Shown piece after piece: positions 28,715-37,554 of a stretch of DNA of 64,000 nt. A program made the translations under genes and the position numbers. The DNA is from Methanohalophilus sp. RSK. GTDB taxonomy: Archaea; Halobacteriota; Methanosarcinia; Methanosarcinales; Methanosarcinaceae. The first letter of the stretch is position 1. Each line of letters begins with the position of its first letter. The stretch is from assembly GCF_003722075.1 (NCBI RefSeq), contig NZ_RDSK01000017.1, forward strand, positions 36,350 to 100,349. Reading direction: 5' to 3'. The notes under the pieces are model-generated. The model saw only the letters and a program-made list of their open reading frames with translations. It had not been told where the DNA came from and did not search any database.

Positions 28715-29014
28715 CCTATGTTTTTTTCCTTTAAATTACTTTTGGAGGCATTAGAACACTTCTTTTTGAGGGGGTGTTGTACAGACCTCAATTTGTCAGT
28801 ACCCTTTAAAAAGGTCTGTACAATCGATAGCAGGAGATACCATAAAATGCAACACTGTTACAACAAGTAAAACACTATCTGTAGGCTTCATGATAAAAAT
28901 ATTGATGAATATTTAATGTCCTTTTGAGGTTAAATTGAACTTACCATTGGCTTAAAATGATAATTTGTGTGTACAGACCTCCTTTTGACCCAACCCTTTA
29001 TAAAGGTCTGTACA
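28715..29014 (-). promoter_or_regulatory. Leader of CRISPR array 1 with two palindromes
   Basis: These 300 bp, read on the minus strand, are almost identical to the leader of array 2 (41500-41799). They hold two inverted repeats with arms TGTACAGACCT and AGGTCTGTACA: 28778-28822 and 28970-29014. The outer one directly abuts the cas2 stop codon at 29015. A TATA-like AATTTAAAGG lies about 20 nt before the first repeat. Expected roles are the array promoter and spacer-integration signals. The palindromes look like operators, or a hairpin terminator for the cas operon reading in from cas2. Confidence 0.9.
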
Positions 29015-29296
29015 TCATAATGACAGATGTTTGATTTCCTGAGGCAATGGTTCTGATGTGATAACCTTATCCTGGCATTCCTTACATAAAGGAAATATTG
29101 TGATAGTATCTGATTCTGCTAAACTATTGCCAAAAAGTAGGGAGGACAATTCATTTATTTTATTCGAAGGAACTTCTCCTGCAAAAACACTATACTGAAT
29201 CCTCATTAAACCATAATATTGAAGTATATCGGCAATCTGCAATCTTGTCCTGTCATTCTCAATATCATATGCCACAACAATATATTTTGAAGGCAG
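29015..29296 (-). CDS. cas2: Cas2, spacer-integration subunit
   Basis: The sequence KYIVVAYDIENDRTRLQIADILQYYG is given here by its key part VVAYDIENDR: this is the Cas2 first strand with the conserved Asp of YDI. Further on, RIQYSVFAGEV is the typical second strand. Full length needs the first strand, which excludes the GTG at 29275 as start. The frame upstream contains no ATG, GTG or TTG before the cas1 stop; the best candidate is a CTG at 29296, nine bases after GGAGG, giving 93 residues. Cas2 bridges the Cas1 dimers during spacer acquisition. It is the last gene of the cas operon, and its stop touches the array 1 leader. Confidence 0.88.
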   Translation of the reverse strand: MPSKYIVVAYDIENDRTRLQIADILQYYGLMRIQYSVFAGEVPSNKINELSSLLFGNSLAESDTITIFPLCKECQDKVITSEPLPQEIKHLSL

Positions 29297-29302
29297 GAAT
29301 AA

Positions 29303-30313
29303 TCACCTCCTTCTGTACATGAAGGGTTCATACTCGTAACCCTCAACAATTGCCTTTTGATACTCGATGGCCTGCAGGTCAATAATGTCCTGGAAAGTCT
29401 TCTTTCCATCCCTGTAGATCGTCTCGCTTTCAAGTCGGGAAAAAATCATATTTGCAAAGATTTTCTTGAAACTATTGTCTATCCTGCAAAATCCATCTTC
29501 CTGTGAAAAATAATCAATATGCACCTGATTTCTACCAATCATGGTAAGTACAACTCTATCTACAACAGGTTGCCTGAATTCTTCAATCAGATCGTACACA
29601 AGTCCTTCCTGATCTCTGTAATTCGAATGAAGCACACCACGGTATGGGTTCAGTTTGGCTTTGTTAATGGATGCACGTATTTTTGAATACAAAATACCGT
29701 ATCCATAACTTAACAACACATTTACAGGATCAGGGGAAGGATGTTTTATTCTGCGTTCGAATTCAAATCTAGCAGGAATAATCAGTTTCAGAGCCTCAAA
29801 ATATGCATTTGCAGCACTGCCTTCATACCCCATCAGAGAATCTGTATGGGATACGTCATACATCTTATCTATGATATTTTCAATACTGGCAACAAACTCT
29901 CCCAATTCTATATTCCGACTGTTTTGTATCGTTTGCAGTATACTCTTTTTGTTAGTTGCTCCTGCCAGACATATATTTTTAGCAATATCGAGTTTATGAA
30001 CAGAATCTATTGAAAGCTGTTTTTCCCATATGTCCATATACTGGCAGTATGCATGTGGAAACAGGTACCCGATTGGATTTCCAAAACTATCCATACAAGA
30101 CAGGCTTACATTATTCTCGAAAAGCAATCTTATGGCACCAGTACTTATGGAATGCTCTCCTGAAAGTATCACATCCTCAAGTTTGGATGGGGTGAAAGAT
30201 GCTTTTTCAGAATTCTCTCCCTCTTTCCATTCCACCACCAGTGAATTATTACGTTTTTTCAACTTTTTTCCATATCCAGATATATGGAGGGTAGATGGTG
30301 TCGAGGATTTCAT
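29303..30313 (-). CDS. cas1: Cas1, CRISPR integrase (intact)
   Basis: The 336-residue protein is a complete Cas1. The N-terminal beta domain (LHISGYGKKLKKRNNSL, VILSGEHSISTGAIRLL) is followed by the helical catalytic domain with GYEGSAANAYFEAL (catalytic Glu), LHSNYRDQEGLVYDLIEEF (His plus Asp/Glu) and FRQPVVDRVVL. With Cas2 it inserts new spacers at the leader-repeat junction. It starts one base after the csm6-like stop and its own stop overlaps the cas2 ribosome site. It is clearly different from the cas1 relics at 20742-21514. Confidence 0.96.
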   Translation of the reverse strand: MKSSTPSTLHISGYGKKLKKRNNSLVVEWKEGENSEKASFTPSKLEDVILSGEHSISTGAIRLLFENNVSLSCMDSFGNPIGYLFPHAYCQYMDIWEKQLSIDSVHKLDIAKNICLAGATNKKSILQTIQNSRNIELGEFVASIENIIDKMYDVSHTDSLMGYEGSAANAYFEALKLIIPARFEFERRIKHPSPDPVNVLLSYGYGILYSKIRASINKAKLNPYRGVLHSNYRDQEGLVYDLIEEFRQPVVDRVVLTMIGRNQVHIDYFSQEDGFCRIDNSFKKIFANMIFSRLESETIYRDGKKTFQDIIDLQAIEYQKAIVEGYEYEPFMYRRR

Positions 30314-30314
30314 A

Positions 30315-31787
30315 TCAGATCAGCAGTTTGGGGATATCAGACTGTCTGGCTAATTGTTTGAAATCTTTTTTGCCAAGAGTACTGGCAATTATTTTTTCAG
30401 TCCCATTAACAAGTACATTGTAATCTTCCCTGATAATTGGATTTGTACCGTGTGCAAGCAAAGAGCGATTTCTTTTGTCTCTAAGGTTTTCTCCGTTCTC
30501 ATCTGAACTATTCATACGACCATACATATGTGCAGATGGAACATTGATAACCTGCAATATTGTCATAATATCATTCAGTCCTGGAGGTGACCTTGGACTA
30601 TCAAAATTAGAAATTTCTTTGAACCTGGCAAACAAATCCTCTTTCGTCATACCATGATCTGCTGCAAATTTTTCATAATCAATCTTGTTAATGTCGCAAA
30701 AGCCTTCTTTTTCTATTAAAAGAGCCGCACACATTTCAAGACAGCGATATAACCTGGCTGTTGCATCATCATACTTACCTTGAATCGCCCTGCGCTGGGC
30801 ATTTTGAAAAAGATCAAACAAACGGAATTTATCCACGATATTGGCACCAGGTTTCCAGTGATTTTCTATCTCCTCAAGGAACTCAATGTTTTGTTTAAGG
30901 TCATCTTCACTGACAAGCCTGATTCCATATCTTTCACAATCTGCACAAATGGATTTTAACCTGCCTGAAAGATAGGATTCATCTTTTCTCTCCTTTGCAC
31001 TGGGAGCAAAACTGCTATGCAAAAACCTATCCCAGTCACAGTACACCTGAATAAAATCCTGCAGTAAATCCAGTTTCTTACCCAGAGCAAGATCCTTGAC
31101 TTTACTTCTTAATTGTTCACATACCTCTGCTGCAGCATCAAAATACCCATTATCGAAATTTGCTTTCAATATCTGCATATCCACATCCCCATAGTAGTCA
31201 TAGGGATTCTCTATATCACAGATCTTACCCGTAAAAGGAACACTGATACCCATTTTTTCTTCGGCATGAAGATATATCATCGGTATTCTGAAAAAGAAGG
31301 CAAATGAACCCACTGCAGTACCCATAATCTTTCTTCCAGCGGTAGGATCAATTCTTACATTCTGCCGATTGCCGATTTGCGGAAGTACTTTATTCTTTAA
31401 TACCTTATAATTATGTACAGCATCCAGATCATCAATCGTTACCTTTTCAAATTCAATATTCAACTTTTCAATATCTGGATCAGCCAAGATTTTGTCAGCC
31501 ACGTGCTCTGAACCCTGGGTATGCAAAAGGATACTTTTATTGGGTTTAACAGAAATCAGGGATAAAATAATAGGAGCTTCACGCATCCCCACGGTACATA
31601 TCAAAACGTCACAATTTCCTGTGTATTCTGGAAAATACTTCTTCTCATAAGGAAACATTTCCTTTGATATGGATACCAGCTGGGTCCTATCATCCGAATT
31701 TTCAAAATCCGAGATCCTGTCCAGTACATATTGGCAATCTGTACTGTCTTTTACCCTTTTTTCTATATCTCTTTGATTAACCATCAT
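30315..31787 (-). CDS. csm6: Csm6-like CARF-HEPN ribonuclease
   Basis: The 490-residue protein has an N-terminal CARF domain (ICTVGMREAPIILSLI around residues 64-80 and DPTAGRKIMGTA around 148-160) that should bind cyclic oligoadenylate made by Cas10. The C-terminal HEPN domain carries the RNase motif R-x4-6-H as RNRSLLAHG (about residue 448). It resembles the TIGR02710/Csm6-Csx1 group of ancillary type III RNases that degrade RNA non-specifically when activated. It lies between the PIN-like gene and cas1, in the same operon. Confidence 0.88.
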   Translation of the reverse strand: MMVNQRDIEKRVKDSTDCQYVLDRISDFENSDDRTQLVSISKEMFPYEKKYFPEYTGNCDVLICTVGMREAPIILSLISVKPNKSILLHTQGSEHVADKILADPDIEKLNIEFEKVTIDDLDAVHNYKVLKNKVLPQIGNRQNVRIDPTAGRKIMGTAVGSFAFFFRIPMIYLHAEEKMGISVPFTGKICDIENPYDYYGDVDMQILKANFDNGYFDAAAEVCEQLRSKVKDLALGKKLDLLQDFIQVYCDWDRFLHSSFAPSAKERKDESYLSGRLKSICADCERYGIRLVSEDDLKQNIEFLEEIENHWKPGANIVDKFRLFDLFQNAQRRAIQGKYDDATARLYRCLEMCAALLIEKEGFCDINKIDYEKFAADHGMTKEDLFARFKEISNFDSPRSPPGLNDIMTILQVINVPSAHMYGRMNSSDENGENLRDKRNRSLLAHGTNPIIREDYNVLVNGTEKIIASTLGKKDFKQLARQSDIPKLLI

Positions 31788-31803
31788 AAAGCACTTCCTT
31801 AAA

Positions 31804-32832
31804 TCAAATAAGCAACTTGGAACTTTGTTCGAGAATGATCAGGTCCTTGAAAATAGAAGGATCATCTGTTTCAACAGAAATTCTGTAATCGTCCCAATCG
31901 TCCTCATTTTTGCCTGTCCATATTCCATATATGTCAATATGTTCCAGACGTATATGACCGAAAATTATTGCCATACAGTAAAGCAATTCAACAAGCTCTT
32001 CCCACTGACACTCGAAGTTAGTGTCATAATTGTATGGCTGTTTCATGTACACAGAACGTATCTTTTCCTCATGTGCCATTGCAGTAAAATCATTATCACC
32101 ACTTATCAGAAGAAGGTCCACATTACGCTTATCTCTGAAATATTCATACGATTGAATGATATTATTATCCCCACGACCCTTCCCGTTGATCTCTTCACAA
32201 TTTAGTTGGGTCATCAGATGTTTGTATTCTACTGCACCCAATCGGGCCATACGAGCAGTTTTAGGATGCTGGTTCAGAAAACGTGTAGCCTGTGGATGTA
32301 ATGCACAGAGTTTGTCGATAGCTGATTTTTTATGTTTGTCATCCCATTGATTACGCAATTCTCTTTTAACAGTCTCACTCAGACAAAAACCAATGTTTGG
32401 AGAATTCGCCAAAGACAATTTGGCTAATACATTTTGAACTAAAAGGTTGCTTCTGTGACGTAAGGAATTTGTATCGTATCCAATAAAAAGAGGCTTGTCC
32501 CCCTTCAATAAGTTACGTTTGCCTTCATCCTGTAATTCTTGTTCAAGTATGGATTCATTTTCCGAATTTAACAGGGATGAGGCATACATACATATTTTAA
32601 AGTCATTATGATCAGGAATTTCCCGAGACAAGAAATTATCATTCCGATAGAGACGTAATGCATTACTTCTGCTTGTTCTGAAATCTTCTCTGGAAATAGC
32701 AGTTATTTCGCATTTTTCGCCAATCTTGATATCCAAAAGATTTCCCAGAGGAGGATAATCCACCTTCAATTGGCTGGAAGTTTCAGATAAAACATTAAGC
32801 AAACCAATCAAATATTGTTTTGGTATTATCAT
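31804..32832 (-). CDS. PIN-like nuclease in the type III operon
   Basis: The 342-residue protein has an acidic set typical of PIN RNases: LFIGYDTNSLRHR (D120), LSETVKREL (E153), GRGDNNIIQSYEYF (D222) and LLISGDNDFTAMA (D246, D248). The first 110 residues and the last 75 match no domain I know. Its start overlaps the stop of the CARF-only gene by four bases, so the two are translationally coupled. A PIN nuclease that acts with a separate CARF sensor is the natural hypothesis: a second cyclic-oligoadenylate effector alongside Csm6. The PIN reading is from motifs, the function is inference. Confidence 0.75.
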   Translation of the reverse strand: MIIPKQYLIGLLNVLSETSSQLKVDYPPLGNLLDIKIGEKCEITAISREDFRTSRSNALRLYRNDNFLSREIPDHNDFKICMYASSLLNSENESILEQELQDEGKRNLLKGDKPLFIGYDTNSLRHRSNLLVQNVLAKLSLANSPNIGFCLSETVKRELRNQWDDKHKKSAIDKLCALHPQATRFLNQHPKTARMARLGAVEYKHLMTQLNCEEINGKGRGDNNIIQSYEYFRDKRNVDLLLISGDNDFTAMAHEEKIRSVYMKQPYNYDTNFECQWEELVELLYCMAIIFGHIRLEHIDIYGIWTGKNEDDWDDYRISVETDDPSIFKDLIILEQSSKLLI

Positions 32833-33329
32833 TCATCTTCCCCAACCGATGTATTATCATAGAATTCTTTCTTCATATCAATCAAGGCATGGCGATGTTT
32901 TGGAATTAAAGGATACGGAGAATTCTGATACCTGTTATCGGACAGATGCATGTAATATACATGATCCACCCCCATTTCCAGTCCAACTTCCATCGATATG
33001 GCTGACATATATTTTCGTCCAGGCGTGATATCCACAGCAACCTCATCATTTTCACCGATTTCAGAAAGAAGGGAACGATATTTGTTATGAATCATCTGAA
33101 AATCAGTTTCTACAATATTCTCGGTGGAGTATAGCGGGTCGATTACACCATATTTTTCAAGAAGTGTGGGAACCCAATTGCCAATAGTGTCCTTCCACTC
33201 TTCTTTAAGTTCCCTGTTTGTAAGGAACTTCACATGTTCGGGCACATAACTCTCTTCCCTGCAGGCCGCCCAGATTGTATTGATTACAGCAAATGGGCTC
33301 GATCCAATAAAAGCCAACCAGTATTTCAT
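32829..33329 (-). CDS. CARF-only protein (sensor or ring nuclease)
   Basis: The 166-residue protein is a single Rossmann-like CARF domain: an N-terminal strand-loop WLAFIGSSPFAVINTIWAA and the second signature VAVDITPGRKYMSAI near residue 100. No HEPN, nuclease or membrane domain is attached. Stand-alone CARF proteins either sense cyclic oligoadenylate for a partner or degrade it (Crn1-type ring nucleases). Translational coupling to the PIN gene favours a sensor role; size fits a ring nuclease. Both remain open. Confidence 0.8.
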   Translation of the reverse strand: MKYWLAFIGSSPFAVINTIWAACREESYVPEHVKFLTNRELKEEWKDTIGNWVPTLLEKYGVIDPLYSTENIVETDFQMIHNKYRSLLSEIGENDEVAVDITPGRKYMSAISMEVGLEMGVDHVYYMHLSDNRYQNSPYPLIPKHRHALIDMKKEFYDNTSVGEDE

Positions 33330-33331
33330 AT

Positions 33332-34687
33332 TTATACCATTAATTCCAGGAACTTGTTTGCCTCAAATTTTTCTGGTAATACGGGATGAAATTTCACAAC
33401 ATTTCGTGAAGATTTTCCCGTTTTGTTTGGATCGGCAACACTTTTTCCAGTAATTGTACATTCTTTTTTCAGGATGTTGCTAATAAGTTCAACTTCGTGT
33501 CTTTCAATATTATCAAAAACCATCCAGAGTTTAAGTCTTGTATTTTTAGGAATTATATCATTAGAGGCAAATTGTTCTAGTGGAAATGCATCGGAGATTA
33601 AAATCCTTGAACGATGTTGGTTATTACCCACAGAGGCACCAAACAACTCGTCTATGGTATCTGCATCCTCTCCATTAGAAATCAATGTATGTCGAAGGAA
33701 TCCCTTGATGGTTGAACCTGGTATTATTGGTACCCCTTGATTGGTTACGGTAGCCTCATCTGCCCCTGGCATCTGGAAATCCTTCGTTGTAACAATCTCA
33801 TAAGGAACAATCACATTGCCTTCCAATTTATCGGTAGAATAAGCACGATAGTATACATCGAAATCTCTACTATCTGTATCCTCACCGTTATCTATATTTT
33901 TCAGGTACTTCTTTGCTGCATTACAGAACATAATAGGATCCATTTGTTCTGTCTTCACCTGGAACAAGGAATCATCATCATTGTCAACAATCTTTTTTGC
34001 AACCCTAACCCGATTTACATCTACAAACCCGTTTCCTCTAGATGTCCCTCCTCCAAGACAGCATCTCTTATGGTTAAATTCATTCAGGGCAAGTAATACA
34101 AAACCAACTTCCTGCTCGTTTGCATTATCAAGGTTAATAGTGACATCAAACGAATTGTTTGCTGTTATAACTTCTTCAAAACGAGTATGTATTCTTGGAA
34201 CTTGGCCTTTGCCTTTCCTTTTGGTTTGCATCACGTATTCATGCTCTCTTTTGCTATAGATGGTTGCACAGTGTGGACGTTCTCCCAGAGCAAGGTTCTG
34301 ATTTAGTTCATTAGAAAGATGTGCATCCTGTACCCTTATACTGGCACCTTCTGCCTGTGAACCAAATATTGAGCAGGGAATACAATCCTCTTTTCCACAA
34401 AGCAAATTGTTATCTCTTTTATTACTTACAGCAATGCAGGATTTGTTTTCATTGAAAGTACGTATTATTCTTTCAACCGTACTTCTCAATACACCTTTAA
34501 GACTGCTGCCTGGTATATACGGGTCAGGTTTTTTTGTCTGGGCATCATAGGATAACAGTACTGGACTCTGTGAGAGAGAATATGCGCCTGCATTTTGTCC
34601 ACCACCGATACGCAGAGGAGTAACCAGTGTTAACCTGGCAGTTATTTGCCATCGATTTTGAAAGATGCTATAATCGGTCACTATCAT
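33332..34687 (-). CDS. Tandem Cas7-like RAMP protein
   Basis: The 451-residue protein contains two RAMP modules. The first has LTLVTPLRIGGGQNAG, YIPGSSLKGVLRSTVERII and the zinc-type LLCGKEDCIPCSIFG. The second has VPIIPGSTIKGFLRHTLIS and a DELFG segment. Each shows the Cas7 IPGSSxKGxxR signature. A glycine-rich CCLGGGTSRGNGFV joins them. It should occupy two successive backbone positions of the type III effector, as in III-D and III-E systems with fused Cas7 subunits. It overlaps the upstream Csm3-like gene by four bases. Confidence 0.88.
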   Translation of the reverse strand: MIVTDYSIFQNRWQITARLTLVTPLRIGGGQNAGAYSLSQSPVLLSYDAQTKKPDPYIPGSSLKGVLRSTVERIIRTFNENKSCIAVSNKRDNNLLCGKEDCIPCSIFGSQAEGASIRVQDAHLSNELNQNLALGERPHCATIYSKREHEYVMQTKRKGKGQVPRIHTRFEEVITANNSFDVTINLDNANEQEVGFVLLALNEFNHKRCCLGGGTSRGNGFVDVNRVRVAKKIVDNDDDSLFQVKTEQMDPIMFCNAAKKYLKNIDNGEDTDSRDFDVYYRAYSTDKLEGNVIVPYEIVTTKDFQMPGADEATVTNQGVPIIPGSTIKGFLRHTLISNGEDADTIDELFGASVGNNQHRSRILISDAFPLEQFASNDIIPKNTRLKLWMVFDNIERHEVELISNILKKECTITGKSVADPNKTGKSSRNVVKFHPVLPEKFEANKFLELMV

Positions 34688-35448
34688 CCCTCTTGACAGA
34701 CATGCTTATCTTCCTTTACATATTTGGACCAGTCAGCAGCAGCATTTGATTTTAAATCCTGATATTCATCAGTTTGTGGAGAATATTCGCTTCCTTTATA
34801 TTTGCCGTCAAGATAATCCTGTGCTGTAATCAGACTGAGTTTTTCGATTTCAATTTCCACTTCCCCAAATCCTCGGGATGCAGCATGGCCTATGTTTCCA
34901 CTGCATGCATTGAAAAAATCGATCAGACCAAGTAATCCACCAAGTTTTGCATGGTCATAGAGATAACCATCCGATTCAATTCCTGTGTTTTCTATTGTTA
35001 TTGTTCCCTTGAATATTGTACCCCTGGGAACTGCTTCTGTATCATATTTACCACCAGTGCGTGCTTTCCTTGTCTGGCGGTCAATGGCCACCCCGTCCCT
35101 GATTGATGTCTTTTTATGATCGGCAACTGCATCTTTAATGCGTATTGATGATGCCAGGTCTTTGCCTCCGAAAAGGTAGCAAACTGGACACTCATTACAG
35201 CCTCCACGCTGCTTATTATCGAATATGTCACATACCTTAATATCCAGTCCTTTTAGCAATCGCTCCACTTCGGTTCGCATTACACCTTTCAGACTGCTGC
35301 CTGGTATAATTGGATAACCTTCCGTATTTTTGATTACAGGATTATCAACCTCTGCAGGTTCAACAGCAGTGTGACCCCCGATATGTAAATCGGATTTCGT
35401 AGTGACCTTATACTGCAAAATTGCTCTGTCCACCAGTTTTCTGAACAT
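34684..35448 (-). CDS. csm3: Csm3-like (Cas7) RAMP protein
   Basis: This Cas7-family backbone protein has about 254 residues: SDLHIGGHTAVEP, YPIIPGSSLKGVMRTEVERLL, a zinc-binding CNECPVCYLFG, and IRDGVAIDRQTRKA. The Asp in the first part of the last motif matches the Csm3 target-RNA cleavage position only by rough placement. The glycine-rich HAASRGFGEVEIEI closes the domain. I took the ATG at 35448, after GGGGAAGATAATT and just past the upstream stop, rather than the longer frame at 35481. Confidence 0.88.
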   Translation of the reverse strand: MFRKLVDRAILQYKVTTKSDLHIGGHTAVEPAEVDNPVIKNTEGYPIIPGSSLKGVMRTEVERLLKGLDIKVCDIFDNKQRGGCNECPVCYLFGGKDLASSIRIKDAVADHKKTSIRDGVAIDRQTRKARTGGKYDTEAVPRGTIFKGTITIENTGIESDGYLYDHAKLGGLLGLIDFFNACSGNIGHAASRGFGEVEIEIEKLSLITAQDYLDGKYKGSEYSPQTDEYQDLKSNAAADWSKYVKEDKHVCQEG

Positions 35449-35450
35449 AA

Positions 35451-35966
35451 TTATCTTCCCCTGGGATTGTTTGATTTCCATTTCATAATTTTGTCAACGA
35501 TTATGTCAACGTCTTTTTTTCTGTCAATAAGGCCAAGTTCGGCATTGACCATGGTGTGAACCCTCTCACGCACTTGCTGATCACTGGCAGAAATCCCGAA
35601 TATATTACAAACCGCATCCATACTCCAGTTACTGTATCCTATAAGATAACGTATTCTTTCCCTGATTTTTTCAGGATCAGATTCTTCCCTTTGTATCTTT
35701 TGAACTTTGGAGAGCAACATTTGCAAATAGTCACTCAATTTAGCATCAGAACGTGGTAAAAAATAAGACGCACTTTTTGTGAAATGTAATATTGCAGATT
35801 GTGGGTCTTCAAACTCCCGCAGTGCTTCAGGAAGATTTTTCAGTTTGCCCCTGGAAGGAATTTCGTATTTATCTCCTTTTTTATTGGGAGATGGAATTTC
35901 CAGCATAAGTTCATACGAATCCAGAACTATACTCCCCAACTCATCTCTATTGAACTCAACAGTCAT
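35451..35966 (-). CDS. Small helical type III subunit (Cas11/Csm2-like candidate 1)
   Basis: The 171-residue protein is mostly helical after a short beta start (IVLDSYELMLEIPSP). It contains LSDYLQMLLSKVQKIQREESDPEKIRERIRYL in outline (key part LSKVQKIQRE) and ends basic. It is encoded 2 nt after another small helical protein and just before the Csm3-like gene. One of the two is likely the Cas11/Csm2 small subunit that contacts target RNA. No motif decides which. Confidence 0.65.
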   Translation of the reverse strand: MTVEFNRDELGSIVLDSYELMLEIPSPNKKGDKYEIPSRGKLKNLPEALREFEDPQSAILHFTKSASYFLPRSDAKLSDYLQMLLSKVQKIQREESDPEKIRERIRYLIGYSNWSMDAVCNIFGISASDQQVRERVHTMVNAELGLIDRKKDVDIIVDKIMKWKSNNPRGR

Positions 35967-35968
35967 AA

Positions 35969-36469
35969 TTATCTCCTCCTTTTATCCCTGGAATAACCTT
36001 TCCTTCTGTTATCATCTATGAATTGCTTTAAATTACCCGTAATCTTTTCTTTATTTACATATTCACAATCAAGCTCCAGAGCAATTTCATCTATAAATTT
36101 ATCTCCAGCTTTCTTGTAAGAATATTCAAGAATTTTTATATTCCATAATACATATTGTAACAAACGCTGTATATATTCCACATCTCTTTCAGATATGACT
36201 TGAACCAAAAATTTCCCAAAGTCCTTATTTTTCTGGCGTTTTGCGCGGATTTCACCCTGAGCCTGGTACTCCTTCTTCCCCTGGGGAGGAGCAGGTGAAT
36301 ATTGATATATAATATTCTTGATATCGTTAATGTTGCCTGAGTTGCCAGCTGCTACGATTCTGCGAATCTGGTCGGTAGAATAGGCTTTAAGCTCTCTTCC
36401 AGCTTTCCACATGGCCATTGTTGCCAGTTCCCAGGCATATTGATTGATTTCGATCAAATTGCTGCTCAT
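35969..36469 (-). CDS. Small helical type III subunit (Cas11/Csm2-like candidate 2)
   Basis: The 166-residue basic, helical protein begins MSSNLIEINQYAWELATMAM and ends in an Arg/Lys-rich tail (KGYSRDKRRR). The central KKEYQAQGEIRAKRQK and FLVQVISERDVEYIQ with helical periodicity fit a small RNA-contacting subunit. Its ATG overlaps the stop of the Csx10-like gene by four bases. Together with the following 171-residue protein this gives two small subunits in one operon, which is unusual. Confidence 0.65.
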   Translation of the reverse strand: MSSNLIEINQYAWELATMAMWKAGRELKAYSTDQIRRIVAAGNSGNINDIKNIIYQYSPAPPQGKKEYQAQGEIRAKRQKNKDFGKFLVQVISERDVEYIQRLLQYVLWNIKILEYSYKKAGDKFIDEIALELDCEYVNKEKITGNLKQFIDDNRRKGYSRDKRRR

Positions 36470-37554
36470 AGATGACCCTCCATGAAATACACGTCACCAT
36501 ATCCACTGTTGATCATCTCCCCGATTCCATAGACTTCCAGAGTTGCCATGACTTCTGGGTCACCTTCAACCACTGCACAGCTACCCATTCCAATACAGGG
36601 AATGATCTCGGAAACCTTGTTACCTTCTTTAATGGACCAGCCACGTGCAATACCTTCATTGAGTTTCTGTGAACCCTTATCTCCACTCACAATTTTGAAA
36701 TTTCCCTGAGTGGCGCAAATGTCACAACTCTTAGAAACATATTGTTCGAAATTCTCATCAAAGCCTATAATGGAAGTTTCACCATCCCTGAGAATCATTG
36801 GAGAATTAGTAACCATCATTGCATTCTTGAATTGCAAGATATTACTGGCTTTTTCCTGAATCATATCAGATGCAGGAGTTGCATTGAAATTGGAAAATGT
36901 CACAGTTCCATATCCACGGGTACGGAAACCACCCAGTCCACCAAATATACCCGAGTTATTCAATGCTTCTTTCAAGCCATCGACATATTCATCTTCAACA
37001 ATACACTGGAATTCGAATTCTGTACCCTCTACAATACTCTCTATGTTATAGGGAGCAATTTCATAATGTGGTCCAGGACTTGTATTACCATCTCGTGTAA
37101 TCGGACATTTTGTAGAAATCTGTGTATTCACCGAGACGCTTTCAAGTTCCCCTTTTTCAAAAGAATCAGCAGTAATAAAGCCTCCATGTTTTTTCCCTTC
37201 ATGCAAACATGGTCTGCCTTCCACTGTATTGGTACACTCTATTTTGTCAGGATCAATCATATGGCCACATTTTTTGCACCACTTAAATGATACAGGACAG
37301 GCTCGTGTGGACTTACCTTCATTTACCGGCAGAGCATTTTTGAAGAACACTCCAGTTTGACTCATATCCCCGTCTTCATTGATGCGAAGGGCATCGAATA
37401 GAGATTTGTTATTATTGTATAGATAATACCCCACCATTCCCCGTATTGTTCGGCCTGGAATATACTCAAGGGTTTTTGAAAAATTTCCAGTCTTTTTTCC
37501 TGTTCCAATATGCAGAGGTGCCAGGTTTTTCAGTGTTGCCGTTAAAACTTTCAT
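36466..37554 (-). CDS. csx10: Csx10-like two-domain RAMP protein with zinc ribbon
   Basis: The 362-residue protein has a RAMP start (LKNLAPLHIGTGKKTG, YIPGRTIRGMVGYYLY) and two glycine-rich loops: IFGGLGGFRTRGYGTV near residue 210 and YGIGEMINSGYGDVYF at the C-terminus. Two such loops point to a double RRM, as in Csx10/Cas5-type subunits that hold the crRNA 5' tag. A zinc-ribbon-like insert CPVSFKWCKKCG...CTNTVEGRPC lies around residues 95-130. The ATG at 37554 overlaps the upstream TAA (TAATG); a longer frame to 37575 exists. The presence of a Csx10-like protein is the main argument for III-D. Confidence 0.78.
   Translation of the reverse strand: MKVLTATLKNLAPLHIGTGKKTGNFSKTLEYIPGRTIRGMVGYYLYNNNKSLFDALRINEDGDMSQTGVFFKNALPVNEGKSTRACPVSFKWCKKCGHMIDPDKIECTNTVEGRPCLHEGKKHGGFITADSFEKGELESVSVNTQISTKCPITRDGNTSPGPHYEIAPYNIESIVEGTEFEFQCIVEDEYVDGLKEALNNSGIFGGLGGFRTRGYGTVTFSNFNATPASDMIQEKASNILQFKNAMMVTNSPMILRDGETSIIGFDENFEQYVSKSCDICATQGNFKIVSGDKGSQKLNEGIARGWSIKEGNKVSEIIPCIGMGSCAVVEGDPEVMATLEVYGIGEMINSGYGDVYFMEGHL

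Noticed and set aside
36742..37290. A 182-codon frame opposite the Csx10-like gene
   Set aside because: Antisense shadow; Ile/Phe/Cys/Thr-rich composition typical of reverse translation of an AT-rich gene.
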